A DNA stretch of 64,000 nucleotides from Tilletia caries (Eukaryota > Basidiomycota > Exobasidiomycetes > Tilletiales > Tilletiaceae). Shown here piece after piece: positions 55,128-64,000 of the stretch. The stretch covers positions 1,116,001 through 1,180,000 of the forward strand of contig JALUTQ010000046.1 in the NCBI GenBank assembly GCA_032718865.1, read 5' to 3'. The position numbers and the translations under genes are program-made. Each line of letters opens with the position of its first letter. Position 1 is the stretch's first letter. Below the pieces are notes generated by a model, which was given only the letters and a program-made list of their open reading frames with translations, was not told where the DNA came from and did no database searches.

Positions 55128-55910
55128 ATTGGAGGGGTGAAGTTACGACGGGAACAAGTCCTCATGATCCTCTTCGAAGGCAAAGAATCCAACTCCCCAC
55201 CCACCTACACCCCACCATCCACATCGACAACACAAGAACACAACCTCTTCGGCACCCTCGCCCTCGCCGTCTCCTCCGCGCGCACCCCGCGCAAGACGCA
55301 CACCACGTTCTTGCTCAGGGGCTGGCAAAGGACTGCCATACCCGCCTGGGCGAGCGCGGAGGAAGCGACTCCGACCAAAGTCCGTGATCCGGCTGTCCTT
55401 CACCTTCATGCTGCGACCAGTTCGACGAACTCAGTGGCAGCAGCAAAGGCGCCGGTCGTTCGAGCGGTGGTGGATTCGGCGCCGGGCGTAGGTGCGCGGG
55501 CGGAGCGGGCTGTGGAAGTCCTGGCGAGTCGGGCGGCGAAGCGGTTGAGTGCTTCTTCTTCTGCTTCTTCTCCCGCTGCTGCTGCCGCATCGACATCGAC
55601 ATCGACAGCGGGGCCCGGTATGACCGCGCCGCTCGTACCTCACGCCGGGGCCGCTTCTCACGCGTCGGTGGCAGCGGTGGACGCGCGATATAAGGACTTG
55701 GAAGACTTCCTTGATGATGAGGATGAGGATGAGGATATGGAGGAGGTCGAGGTTGAGTTGGATGAGGATGCGCGGGAGGATGGGGAGTATGAGTATGAGT
55801 ATGAGGATGATGATGAGGAAGGAGAGGGAGAGGGAGAGGGTGTGGGGCAGGGTGTGGCTTCGCATTCGAGGTTGCCGTCGGCTTCGGAGTCGAACGCTTG
55901 GGCTTCGTAG
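52157..55910 (+). CDS. APL6: AP-3 adaptor complex beta subunit
   Basis: Exons 52157-53521 and 53601-55910 give 1224 residues. The adaptin trunk is clear: NPYLAGILTSLDSNNDDARI, GLRRIIAAIAAGR, LHVRKLVSIILARSAHAQPD, LALLAVNSFQRDL, LIRASALRALGSLRIPVL, and PHVRRIAALSLSKAYALD. Insertions rich in Asp/His, Ala and Gly separate HEAT-like helices. Near the end, long acidic runs (poly-Glu at about 55078-55127; DDEDEDEDMEEVEVELDED) match the acidic hinge typical of beta-3 subunits. AP-3 sorts cargo from Golgi or endosome to vacuole. The ATG at 52157 is chosen because upstream in-frame text is simple repeat. Confidence 0.85.
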
Positions 55911-56057
55911 AAGGCATCCTTACTTGCAATTAATACCATGTCATTCCAGCCAGAGGCAACCCTTCCGGTCTGGTGCACATCCTGGGCCGCAGAGGGCGGG
56001 GAGGGTAACTGAATCAGATTGCAGTGAACGGGAAGGGTAATGATTGTTTTGATGGAT

Positions 56058-57341
56058 CTACAGTAAGCTGAGGAAGTCAGCCAATTCAACGCCCTGCTGG
56101 CCGCCTTTACCAGGATGGGAACCGTATTTCAGGGCCTTACTGCCACCGCCTTGCGATGGATCTTTTGAGCTCCCAGCCTTGTTGTTTTGCGCCAGGAGGT
56201 CCCGCAGCGCCGCTGCGCGATCCTTCTTGCGCTCCTTTGCTGCGGTTGAAGGATGAAGAGGGAGGGAGGAAGAGGAAGAGGAGGAGGAGAAGGACTTCGT
56301 TGCGGCGGGGCGTGCGAGTGGGTTTGGGGCCCGGGCTGAGGCCGAGGCTGGGGCTTGAGTTCGATCGTAGACGAGGGCGGGTGGAAGGGTGGGAGCAGGA
56401 GTTGGAGTTGGAGTTGGAGTCGGAGTTGGACGGGGAGCGGTGGCGCGGGTAGGAGCTGATGCTGGAATCTCAGAAAGGCCTGGTCTTGCCGCCGCCGCAG
56501 CCGCCAATGGAATACCCGCAGGTGAACACGACGCCGTCTCCGCACCACTCGGCACCGCTTGCCTAACCACTCCCGCCCCAGCAGAAGAAGAAGAAGAAGA
56601 CGCCCCCGCAGCCCGTAGACGGTCCCTCTTCTTGACACTGAGGAACCGCGCCCGACTGGAAGCTGCCGCTTCTCGCTCGGCCTGCTCGATCGTTGGGTCT
56701 GAGGCGGCGTGTCCGGGGACGACGGTGCCTCCGCATAGCAGACACGTCGCGTCCTTGAACGGCTTACCATCCCTGCCTCCTTCTCCTCCGCTTCGTTCCG
56801 TCCCTTCCGCGACCGTCTTGGATGATCCTTCTTGTCGTCGTTTCTTGGCGGGAGGGCGGGAAGAAGAAGAAGAAGAAGTCAAGCCGGGCAAGCTTGCCAT
56901 TCCGCATGTCGAACAGACGGGGTTGTGGAGCGCCATGTAGGCTGGTATGGCGAGCATGGCTTCCTTCCTGTTCTCCGCTTGTGCTCCGTCTGTGCTTTGG
57001 ATTGGGTCCGCCTTACTCCCGCTCCCGCTGCCACTTCCGCTGTTGGCGGGAACGTCCGTCGTGCTCCACCCAAGCCGTGGCCGTACGAGAGGAGGACCGC
57101 GTCCGCATCCGAGCTGAGCACCGTTCTGCACCGCGCCCGCGCTCGCACTCGCGCCCGCGCCTGACGCCTGTACCGCAGCACTCAAGTAGGCAGCCAGCGC
57201 ATCGTGGACTTGTGCGGAGGCGAGGTGGGCTAAGGGAAGGTTCCGCTTGATCCCCGCTGCTGCTGCTGCCTTCCGGCTGAGTTCGAAGGCGTGGAAGGTG
57301 GAGAGGCGGAGGGGGTCTGCGTTCTCTGATGTCCTTGCCAT
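56058..57341 (-). CDS. Zinc-ribbon protein, possibly Rpr2/Snm1-like (RNase P/MRP)
   Basis: A single exon of 1284 nt (427 residues from the ATG at 57341). An N-terminal helix-rich part (FHAFELSRKAAAAAGIKRNL; VHDALAAYLSAAV) is followed by NPVCSTCGMASLPG, a basic PAKKRRQEG and a second CLLCGGTVVPG, so one four-Cys zinc ribbon in two halves. That arrangement resembles Rpr2/Snm1 subunits of RNase P/MRP, but the size and the long Ser/Ala/Pro-rich tail are atypical. The extreme C-terminus GVELADFLSLL is a hydrophobic patch. Other Zn-ribbon families remain possible. The upstream open frame up to 57671 overlaps the divergent WD40 gene and is rejected. Confidence 0.5.
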   Translation of the reverse strand: MARTSENADPLRLSTFHAFELSRKAAAAAGIKRNLPLAHLASAQVHDALAAYLSAAVQASGAGASASAGAVQNGAQLGCGRGPPLVRPRLGWSTTDVPANSGSGSGSGSKADPIQSTDGAQAENRKEAMLAIPAYMALHNPVCSTCGMASLPGLTSSSSSSRPPAKKRRQEGSSKTVAEGTERSGGEGGRDGKPFKDATCLLCGGTVVPGHAASDPTIEQAEREAAASSRARFLSVKKRDRLRAAGASSSSSSAGAGVVRQAVPSGAETASCSPAGIPLAAAAAARPGLSEIPASAPTRATAPRPTPTPTPTPTPAPTLPPALVYDRTQAPASASARAPNPLARPAATKSFSSSSSSSSLPLHPSTAAKERKKDRAAALRDLLAQNNKAGSSKDPSQGGGSKALKYGSHPGKGGQQGVELADFLSLL

Positions 57342-57377
57342 TTGGTTCCTTCGAGGTGTTGAGGACTTGACCTGGTG

Positions 57378-59284
57378 ATGGTTCTCCAGGTCGAGGATGA
57401 GGATGGCGAGGACGGCCTCCATCTCGACAGCGACGAGCATCTCGTCAGACAGCAGCAGCAGCAGCGATCGAAATGGCAAGTTGGCTTCCACCTTCACTGA
57501 CAGTCCCTTCCCCCCTCCCTCTCGAAGCTGACCGTTCTGCCTCCTCTCTGATGATTGCGATGAACAGTCTCTGCAGTTCTTCGAGTACGCTGCCTCGGAC
57601 CGACGGCGGCCGCTGTACTCCTCAGCCTGGGCCGACAACGGGACGCTGCTCACGGCCGGAGCGGAGGGCAAGCTGGAAGCATGGTGAGTGTTTCCCTGCC
57701 CTTTGCGTGCTGAGATGCTTTCATTGAGTCGCGAGCAAGCTGAAGAAAGTCCCCTTCCGCCCGTCTGAGCTTCGCAGGAACCCGCTCACTGGCCATCTCC
57801 TGCCCACCCATCTCCAACCGCAAACAACGGCGCTGTCCCCAGCCGACGGGATCACCTCTCTCTCCCTATCCTCCGCATCCCAAGCAGGCTCCAGCGCTCC
57901 TCACAGCTCGGCCGGCCAACTCGCCCTCACTTCTTCCTTGGGCGGGACGTTCGCGCTGCACTCGATCCCGGACTCCTATAGCAATTCTCACGGTCCACGA
58001 ACGCTCGCCCATCTGACGCTGAGCCCGGAGCAGGCGGCACGGTCGACGTTTGTCAGCGCGATCAGACCGCAGGGGGACCTTTTTGTCGGCACGGGACTCG
58101 GTGGGGGGGCGCATGTCTGGAAGATTGCGGCGGCAGATGATGTTGCGCTCGAGCCATTATCGGCGGACGTGGGACTTGGCGATGATGAGGCTCGCAGCGC
58201 TGCGAAGTCAGGTGTGGCGATTGAGTGGGGGATGAGCTGTGCCTTTGTAAGTCCTCTCTCTCCCCCTCTCTGTGCCAGGCTGGGTTCGAAGGGATGAATG
58301 CGAAAGGGGGCAACAGAAGCTCAAACCGCGATATTGGTATCTCTCCATTGATTCAGAATGAAGACGGCAGTCAGCTGGCCATCGGCACAAGGTCCGGTCT
58401 GGTTAACCTATACGCAGTCTCGAACGAACGGATCGCACACCTCTCCTCAATCCCCTCGCACGCCGCACCCGTCCGGACACTCGCCTTCACTCCTCTCGGC
58501 AGTTCCCATCTCGTCGCAGGCTCGGACGACAGACTGATCACGGTGCACGACGTTCGGTTGCCTGCTTCGGCTTCTGATGCGGGTGCGGGTGGTGAAAGGA
58601 TGTCGAACGCCCGGTGGAAGGAAGGCGGAGGGGGCGTGGTGGCTTGTCTCCAAGGTCACTCTGGCTGGATCAGAGGTGTGGCACCAGCAAAGGGAAGCAC
58701 GGGTGATCGCCTCATCGCGAGTGTGTGAGTTTTCTTCGCCCAAGGACCTCGTGCTTCTCGTTCCTTCTTGGGGCTACAGAAGGGTGTTTACTGACGATCG
58801 CATTGCTACATAATACAGATCGCAAGATGGCAGTGTGCGACTATGGGACATCTCACTCTCACCCAAGACGTCCGTCTTCAGCACGCCGGCCAACCTGAGC
58901 AATCCCTTATCCAGTATCACTTGGTCTCCCGCTTCCTCAGCAACAAAAGGCAACACAGGCCCGGACTCAGAGGGCTCGACGAACCAATCGGGAGTCACTG
59001 GCTCTGCATCAGGCGCAGGTACCGGCTCGTTCGCAACAACTTCAGAAGGCAATCTCGGAGCCTCGCGATCTTCGAAATCAGTTCCCAACGGGGACAGCGA
59101 GCCACATTCTGGCGCGCAGCCATCACCACAATTCCCATTACTACCCTCAGCATCGCCGGTGCTCAGCTTCTTCCGCAGTGCGAGCAGTGTCGTCTGCGGT
59201 CCCACCGGGCTCGAGGGCCAGATCGGTGAAGAGGAGGCTCTGCTGGAGGACGTCGAGCGTCGTGCTGAGGGTGCTGCAGAGTAG
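57378..59284 (+). CDS. WD40-repeat protein, Ski8-like
   Basis: Confident exons: about 57565-57683, 57778-58246, 58357-58724 and 58819-59284. Blades read LYSSAWADNGTLLTAGAEGK-LEAW, FVSAIRPQGDLFVGTGLGGG-AHVW, QLAIGTRSGLVNLYAVSNER, APVRTLAFTPLGSSHLVAGS-DDRLITVHDVR, WIRGVAPAKGS and SQDGSVRLWDI. The order and size suit Ski8/WDR61, a Ski-complex and meiotic recombination scaffold, but another WD40 family is possible. The 5' end is uncertain. A fitting model is ATG at 57378, exon to 57443, GTCAGA donor, AACAG acceptor at 57564, giving MVLQVEDEDG as the start. This would leave only 36 bp to the divergent neighbour. A long Ser-rich insert lies between the last two blades. Confidence 0.7.
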
Positions 59285-59727
59285 CTGGTTGCCCTCACGT
59301 GCTGAGACTCAGTCCAAAAGGGGGTCCCTACCGTGGTTTTCAATTGTAGAAGCAAGGCACAAGCAAACCCCATATCGATTTGATTGCGAGTGCAAGGATG
59401 ACATGATGCCGAAGCTGGTGTACATCCAAAGACTTGTCGTCCCGATGTTCGCTTGAGGAAGACGGATGAGTCGGAGAGTTGAAAGGCTTGTGATCCGTGG
59501 GACCAAGGTATAGGCCTGACGAGAGGTCAACGAAGGCGCGCTTATCTCGCCGACGCCGTCGTCGAAGCAAGAAAGCAGAAAAGGCTGGTATAGGGCCAGG
59601 TATGATTCGCAAGCTGAACCGCTGTCGACATCCATCACAATGGCCAATCAATCCGTACTCTGCCTATAGATTTCTCAATCCACGACCCAAATGCGCAACC
59701 GATGAGCAAGCTGGGGATACGCAACGT
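59285..59727. other. Convergent intergenic region, no gene seen
   Basis: Between two converging stop codons; it holds the 3' UTRs of the WD40 and MTU1 genes. No structured feature was noticed. Confidence 0.5.
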
Positions 59728-61859
59728 CTATTCCTCATCCGCCATTGTCCATACAATCGTCCCGCTCCCTAAGCAGACCGTGTTCACTTCGGTCTCGCTC
59801 AGGTCGTCTTCTGGCCGGGTTTGCACGTGGGTTTCATCGTTATCGCACATCCCCAACGTCGACGTGGCAGGGCTTTCCCCAGGACTCCGGGCACTGTCGG
59901 CCCATAGAGCGAGAATTTGACCTGGAGCGACCGCAGAGATGGGTTCTGGAAAGGTGACGTGGATTTGGGAGCTGCATCATTGGTGATCCGGTCGAATGGA
60001 GATGGGACTAAGGGTCAACATGATCCGGCACTCTTTCTGAGCCGCTGGTCCCGACTACTCACCCATTTCGATGATCGCCCGAATCGAAACCGACGTCGAC
60101 AAGACAGCGCACCGCTTTTTGCCGATGACGGACTTGAGCCCATGCTCGTAGTGTCGTCGTTGAGCGCGGTGTGAGTGGAGGACGACCGGCGACCCAGTGA
60201 AAATCCGAAACGAGTGCACGTCGGCACTGAAGCAGTGGATGATCTTTACCCGGCACCACCAGGACCGCGTTTTCGTCCTGCTGCGAATGCTGATGCTGAC
60301 CAGCGACTGGCGCAGCGACCTGCTGACTCCGCTCCATGTATTCCCTACTTTGGCCCCTCCGAGGTTTCTTCGCGACGTACCACCTCTCCCTCTGCCCTGA
60401 TATCCTCGCGCTCTGTCCGATGGTAAGTGTATGCAGACCGCTATGTCGGCCAAGTACCTGACCCGAAGGAGACACGAGCGGACCGGGTGACGGGTCTAGG
60501 TACGAATCTGAGGGCGGGAGCAAGGTAGGAAAAATTAGGGACACGAACGCCTGTAAATCTGGTTACGTTACTTGGACCGAGCCGGGGTGGGGCGTACCTA
60601 GAAACTTGGCAAAAGGCCCGGGCTCTCCTTGCATACCTCGCCTCTCTGGCGATCCATTGGACGATGGGCCAGCTTTCGGCTTATGCTCGCCCACGAAACA
60701 AAGACCCATGCTCTCCTTGCGAGTCGCTGTAGGGAGATCGAATTGTTTGGCGATGTCTCTGACTTGCGACTTGAGAAGATGTCCGATTGGGAAGTGTGCC
60801 TGCGAGAACGTGATAGACACTGAAGGTGTGAGCCCGGTCCAGAAACAGCGACAGTGAGATATTCATCAGGATCAAGGCCACTTTACCTGTTGGAGCCTCG
60901 AGGCAGGGACAGAGGAAAGGTAGTAAGATTGGTCCTTGATAGGATCTACCGCTCGCAGGAGCTGTACGCTTCGTTGACCGTCAGGGCCAAGGACGGGATC
61001 CATACGCAGACGGCTGTAGTGTCCCGTTGCCAGCCATGTTGTGCGATGAGCGGGCCCCGGCTGTCCAAAGATGCGATCCATGAGGGCCCCGAACTTGATT
61101 TGCCTGTCATCCATATTCCGTCCTTTTGTCAGTCCGGTTCATTCGCGCTCTGAATGTGTTGCCCAAAATCATTCTCACCGGTTGCAGGCCACGTCAGGAT
61201 TAGGAGTCTCCCCCGCTGCCCAGGCCGAAAGCGCGGGATCGAAGACGTCGGTCCAGTACTCCTTCTGGAAGTCAAGAATTCGTAGAGGCAGATTGGAGAG
61301 ATGCCGGCAAACGGCCTGGGCTGATTCGTAGTCTTCTCGCCAGGTGCAGGTCGACTGGTCGAAAGGCAGGGAGGGTGAAGAGTCGGGCGATGACAGGATG
61401 GTGTTGAGACTCTCTTGATCCTCTGTGGCCCAATTCCGCATGAATACAGCCTCGAGGTCGAAATCCTGTTTGGAGACGGATGGAAAGGGTCAGCCCAGGG
61501 TGACTCGTCGCCGGGATGGAGGGAGGCGGATGACTTTGTACTCAACTTGTTGGGCAAGGAGCAGGGCGCTGACCGAAGAGTCTACGCCGCCAGACACGCC
61601 GACGATTACTGAAGGACAGAAGGACATCCCAGGTCTTAAGTCATCGTAGATTTGAGCAGCCAGGAGAAATCTCGTCCATGAACTCACCTTTGTCTCCTTT
61701 TCTTGGGCCGTGATGGAGAGGGTCGTGACTGGCCATTGGCAGTGGCGATGCTGCGAACGGCTGAGTCGAGAAGGATCGGAAACGAGTTTGGCAGCGATCT
61801 TGTGCACAGCATCTGAGCAGGCGAGCCGCAGCACGTCGACCGAGAGGATAGCTTGCCAT
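59728..61859 (-). CDS. MTU1: Mitochondrial tRNA-specific 2-thiouridylase (MnmA/MTU1/SLM3)
   Basis: Exons 61859-61688, 61608-61547, 61465-61179, 61103-60887, 60799-60598, 60507-60063 and 59971-59728 sum to 1629 nt, or 542 residues. An Arg-rich N-terminus with RFRSFSTQPF looks like a mitochondrial presequence. The PP-loop SGGVDSS is at residues 63-69. The catalytic cysteines lie in NPDVACNR (Cys172) and ESMGLCFVGE (Cys280). The C-terminal barrel shows GQVLGRHSGLHTLTIGQSAR, RWYVAKKP, LVVPGKDHPLL and EPISAVAPGQILALW, ending CLGSGTIVW. It thiolates wobble U34 of mitochondrial Lys, Glu and Gln tRNAs. An insert of about 40 residues with His/Gln lies after RWYVAKK. The ATG at 61859 is needed for the presequence. 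Confidence 0.92.
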
Positions 61860-62277
61860 GGCCGTCTTCTACCCTAGAGCCTAGAGTCCCAGTGGCATTC
61901 CGATGCCTCGCATTGGTTTTTGTTCCCTCGAAGGTGGAAGCAGGTCGGATGAACGAGAACATGGATTAAAAATTGCACTGGCACATTTCACAAACACAGC
62001 GAGACCGACAGGGAGAAGTCAGGAAATCGGTGAGGATACGCTATACGCTCCTGGTCCGTATTCTTGATCGTTCTGGCCGCTGAATGCACGTCGACCCCGT
62101 CGATGCTCGATGCTATCGTCGAGGCCGTCGATCTCATCCAGCGCTGACAAGCACCTGGTGGTGATCTATCGGCCGAGAGAAAACTACTTGTATTTCTGTG
62201 GTAAATTCAACCTCAGAGTTTCCCTTTCCGTTCTCGTCCTTTGCCTTCTTCCTCTTGACCATCATCACTCACACAAA

Positions 62278-63208
62278 ATGCTTCTCTTCCATTCGCAGGT
62301 GCGAGCTTTGGCTCGGGTGGGAGCGGCGGTGACAGGACCCGCGCTGGCATCAGCCTCGTCTCGCGGCGTACGGTGCGCCAGCACGGAGTCAGCAGCGAGC
62401 CCAGATGCGTCTACAACAAAGGCCAAGACAGGAGCGCGGAAGAAATCATCAAAAACAACAGCAACAACCAAAGGAGCGACAGAGCCAGGGGCAGCATCAG
62501 AAGGCGCAGCAGACCTCGATGTAAATGCTGCCACCACCCACGCCAGCCAGCGCAACCCCTTCCTCCCCTTCAAAAACCCAAACACCGGCCGCTACATTCC
62601 CCCCATGTCCCTCCGCCGCCAAGCCCAACTAGCCAAAGCAGCACACCGAGTTGGCATGCTCGACCAACTCCCCACCGGCCCCAAAGTCGACAAGCTCCGC
62701 ATCCGAATGGCCAGGAACGAAGCTGCGCTCCAGCGCGAACAGCGCATGGCCGAGTTCAAAGCTGCGAACGGGGGGCAGTCGATGTGGTCCGCCCTCGTGG
62801 CCGACGTGCGCGCGCGATCGAAGGAGACCCTCCCGGAGACGCCTGCCTCCGCTGCGGGCTCGGACGTGGCTAAGCGGATCGACGCCTTGAGGGTTGCGTC
62901 GGAGGAGGCCGCTGCGAGGTTGGCGAGGGACCACTTTGCGACCAAGGGTCCTTATTCCGGTCGGAACCCGAAGACGATGTTCAAGGGTCACAAGCCGGAG
63001 AGACAGCGTGAGAAGAAGCTCAAGGATCGGGCGGAGCGGATGGAGGCCATGGGTGATACTGTGCAAGAATGGCGCGACGTGAGTTCTTCTTCCTGGCCGG
63101 ATCTCCTGGGAATGTTCTGTGATTGCCCGCTGACTCCTTTTTGTCTCCCAACGATGACAGGCCAAGGCACAGACGAAGAAGAAATCCCAACCAACATTGC
63201 CATTCTGA
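62278..63208 (+). CDS. MRPL25: Mitochondrial large ribosomal subunit protein mL59 (MRPL25-like)
   Basis: Exons 62278-63078 and 63161-63208 give 282 residues. A mitochondrial presequence-like N-terminus (MLLFHSQVRALARVGAAVTG) is followed by an Ala/Thr/Lys-rich linker. The conserved core RNPFLPFKNPNTGRYIPPMS with LRRQAQLAKAAHRVGMLDQL and PTGPK matches fungal mL59. A long basic helical C-terminus ends AKAQTKKKSQPTLPF. An upstream in-frame ATG at 62110 would bury the presequence and is not used. It sits divergently to MTU1, another mitochondrial translation gene, with 418 bp between starts. Confidence 0.75.
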
Positions 63209-63359
63209 TCATTCGTCTGCAATGCAACCTCTTTCACACTGGCTTTCTCTGCAGCGCCCTTTGCTCTGGTCTGACGAATCCTGACTCGTCGCCGATTCTG
63301 TGGCGTGAATTCCTTGGAAGAGAGAGGTGACAAGTTGAGGTTTGCAATTTCTGTACGAT

Positions 63360-63990
63360 CTATTCGATGAAGCGTGCCAGACGGTATAGGGCAATAAAGA
63401 GAGGGACAGCAAAACTGTGTTTGCGCACGACAAGAACAGAAGAGGTGTGGAGCGCGACGCCCTCCGCAGCCCCCGCTTCCGCAACCTTGTCGAAGTTCCG
63501 CAAAGGATCGGAGGCAACGATTGGGTCAGACTGTGCAAAATGTAGGAGCAAGCTTTGCAGGTCCGCCTCCGGTCGATCCTGATGCTCAGTTTTCGACATT
63601 GGCGCTGTGAACCGGTCGTCATTGTCCTGAGCCTGGCCTTCGTCTTCTGCGTCGGACGATGGTAAATCGACAGGGAACCCCATCAGACGCCGGAGCCCGA
63701 ATGTAACAGGCTGACCGAATGATACTGTCGCGTCGGCTTCGGACCGTCCTTCAACCAAGTCCCGGTTTCCCTGAATCATGACGGGCGCATCGACCCGCAG
63801 GTCCAAGTTTGCGACCATCTCGCTTCCGTTGACGTCAACCGAACTGTCGAGTTGTGATCGAACTCCGGAACCCAAGATCTTCTCGACCAGCAGTTCGGCT
63901 TCTTGCAGGACGCGCTGGCGGAGCTGGTGGGCGATCATCTCCATGAGCTGCTTGGGAGGCTCGCCAGTGGACGACTGACGCCTGTACGCG
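63360..63990 (-). CDS. Hypothetical protein, C-terminal part (5' end outside window)
   Basis: The open frame runs from the window edge, with a possible splice acceptor (GATCAG) at about 63991, to a stop at 63360; about 210 residues are visible. It reads YRRQSSTGEPPKQLMEMIAH then a helix (RQRVLQEAELLVEKILGSG), a segment with alternating hydrophobics (ATVSFGQPVTFGLRRLMGF), an acidic linker, and near the end a hydrophobic stretch (HSFAVPLFIALYRLARFIE) that could be a tail anchor. No family was recognised. An internal ATG at about 63944 exists but is unlikely to be the true start given open frame upstream. Confidence 0.5.
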
Positions 63991-64000
63991 CCTGATCAAA

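Noticed and set aside
62110..62277. Upstream in-frame ATG for the mL59 gene
   Set aside because: It would place about 56 extra residues before a good mitochondrial presequence; more likely 5' UTR.
1..64000. tRNA, rRNA, CRISPR or bacterial-type features
   Set aside because: No cloverleaf, rRNA core sequence or regularly spaced repeat-spacer array was recognised by eye. A tRNAscan/Infernal run would be decisive.

Overview
The window is nuclear DNA from a fungus, most probably a basidiomycete and plausibly a GC-rich smut relative (Ustilaginomycotina). Genes are packed on both strands and carry short introns of about 70-120 bp, usually with GTGAGT-type donors and CAG acceptors. The gene set is purely eukaryotic: RAD54, M1 aminopeptidase, uS9 and uS3, SEN54, VPS18, COG8, AP-3 beta, SPX-RING, mL59 and MTU1. 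The taxonomic placement is inference from gene content and style. No tRNA, rRNA, CRISPR array or complete autonomous transposon was seen.

Layout. 1-17 kb holds housekeeping genes: the RAD54 C-terminus, an M1 aminopeptidase, a cupin protein, a cyclin T/K-like protein, a Stm1-like ribosome-associated protein, two ribosomal protein genes (uS9, uS3) and tRNA-splicing endonuclease subunit SEN54. 17-32 kb is an accessory island. It has three copies of one lineage-specific gene family (DUF7918-like, nuclear-looking, coiled-coil tail). One copy is frameshifted, and the other two lie in a segmental duplication that also copied flanking DNA. The island also has a decayed secreted-protein gene with duplicated flanks, an SPX-RING ubiquitin ligase gene and a 7-bp minisatellite. 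32-36.5 kb is VPS18. 36.5-39.6 kb is gene-free and carries a 640-bp element with 34-bp perfect terminal inverted repeats (MITE-like) and a second inverted-repeat cluster. 39.6-64 kb returns to dense genes: a disordered protein, an LYR-like protein, COG8, a G-patch/zinc-finger protein, an unknown protein with an 8-bp duplication frameshift, a Kelch protein, AP-3 beta, a Zn-ribbon protein (Snm1/Rpr2-like?), a WD40 protein (Ski8-like), mitochondrial tRNA 2-thiouridylase MTU1, mitoribosomal mL59 and a partial unknown gene.

Themes. VPS18 (HOPS/CORVET), AP-3 beta and COG8 all serve Golgi/endosome/vacuole traffic. uS9, uS3, the Stm1-like protein, SEN54, MTU1 and mL59 serve translation and tRNA maturation. 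There is no evidence of operon-like organisation; adjacency appears incidental.

Most notable observations: (1) the aminopeptidase gene can only be read through its conserved GAMEN-WGLIT motif if an AT-AC intron is removed, next to a 12-nt exon, and the resulting nine-exon model is exactly in frame (941 codons plus stop); (2) a start codon alone in its own exon in the SPX-RING gene, whose protein ends in a CaaX-like Cys-Val-Ile-Cys; (3) the triplicated coiled-coil family evolving by exon duplication and 21-bp repeats, with SUMO-site-like and SIM-like tails; (4) the MITE-like element. Exon boundaries were placed by eye from reading-frame continuity and splice-site consensus and need transcript support.
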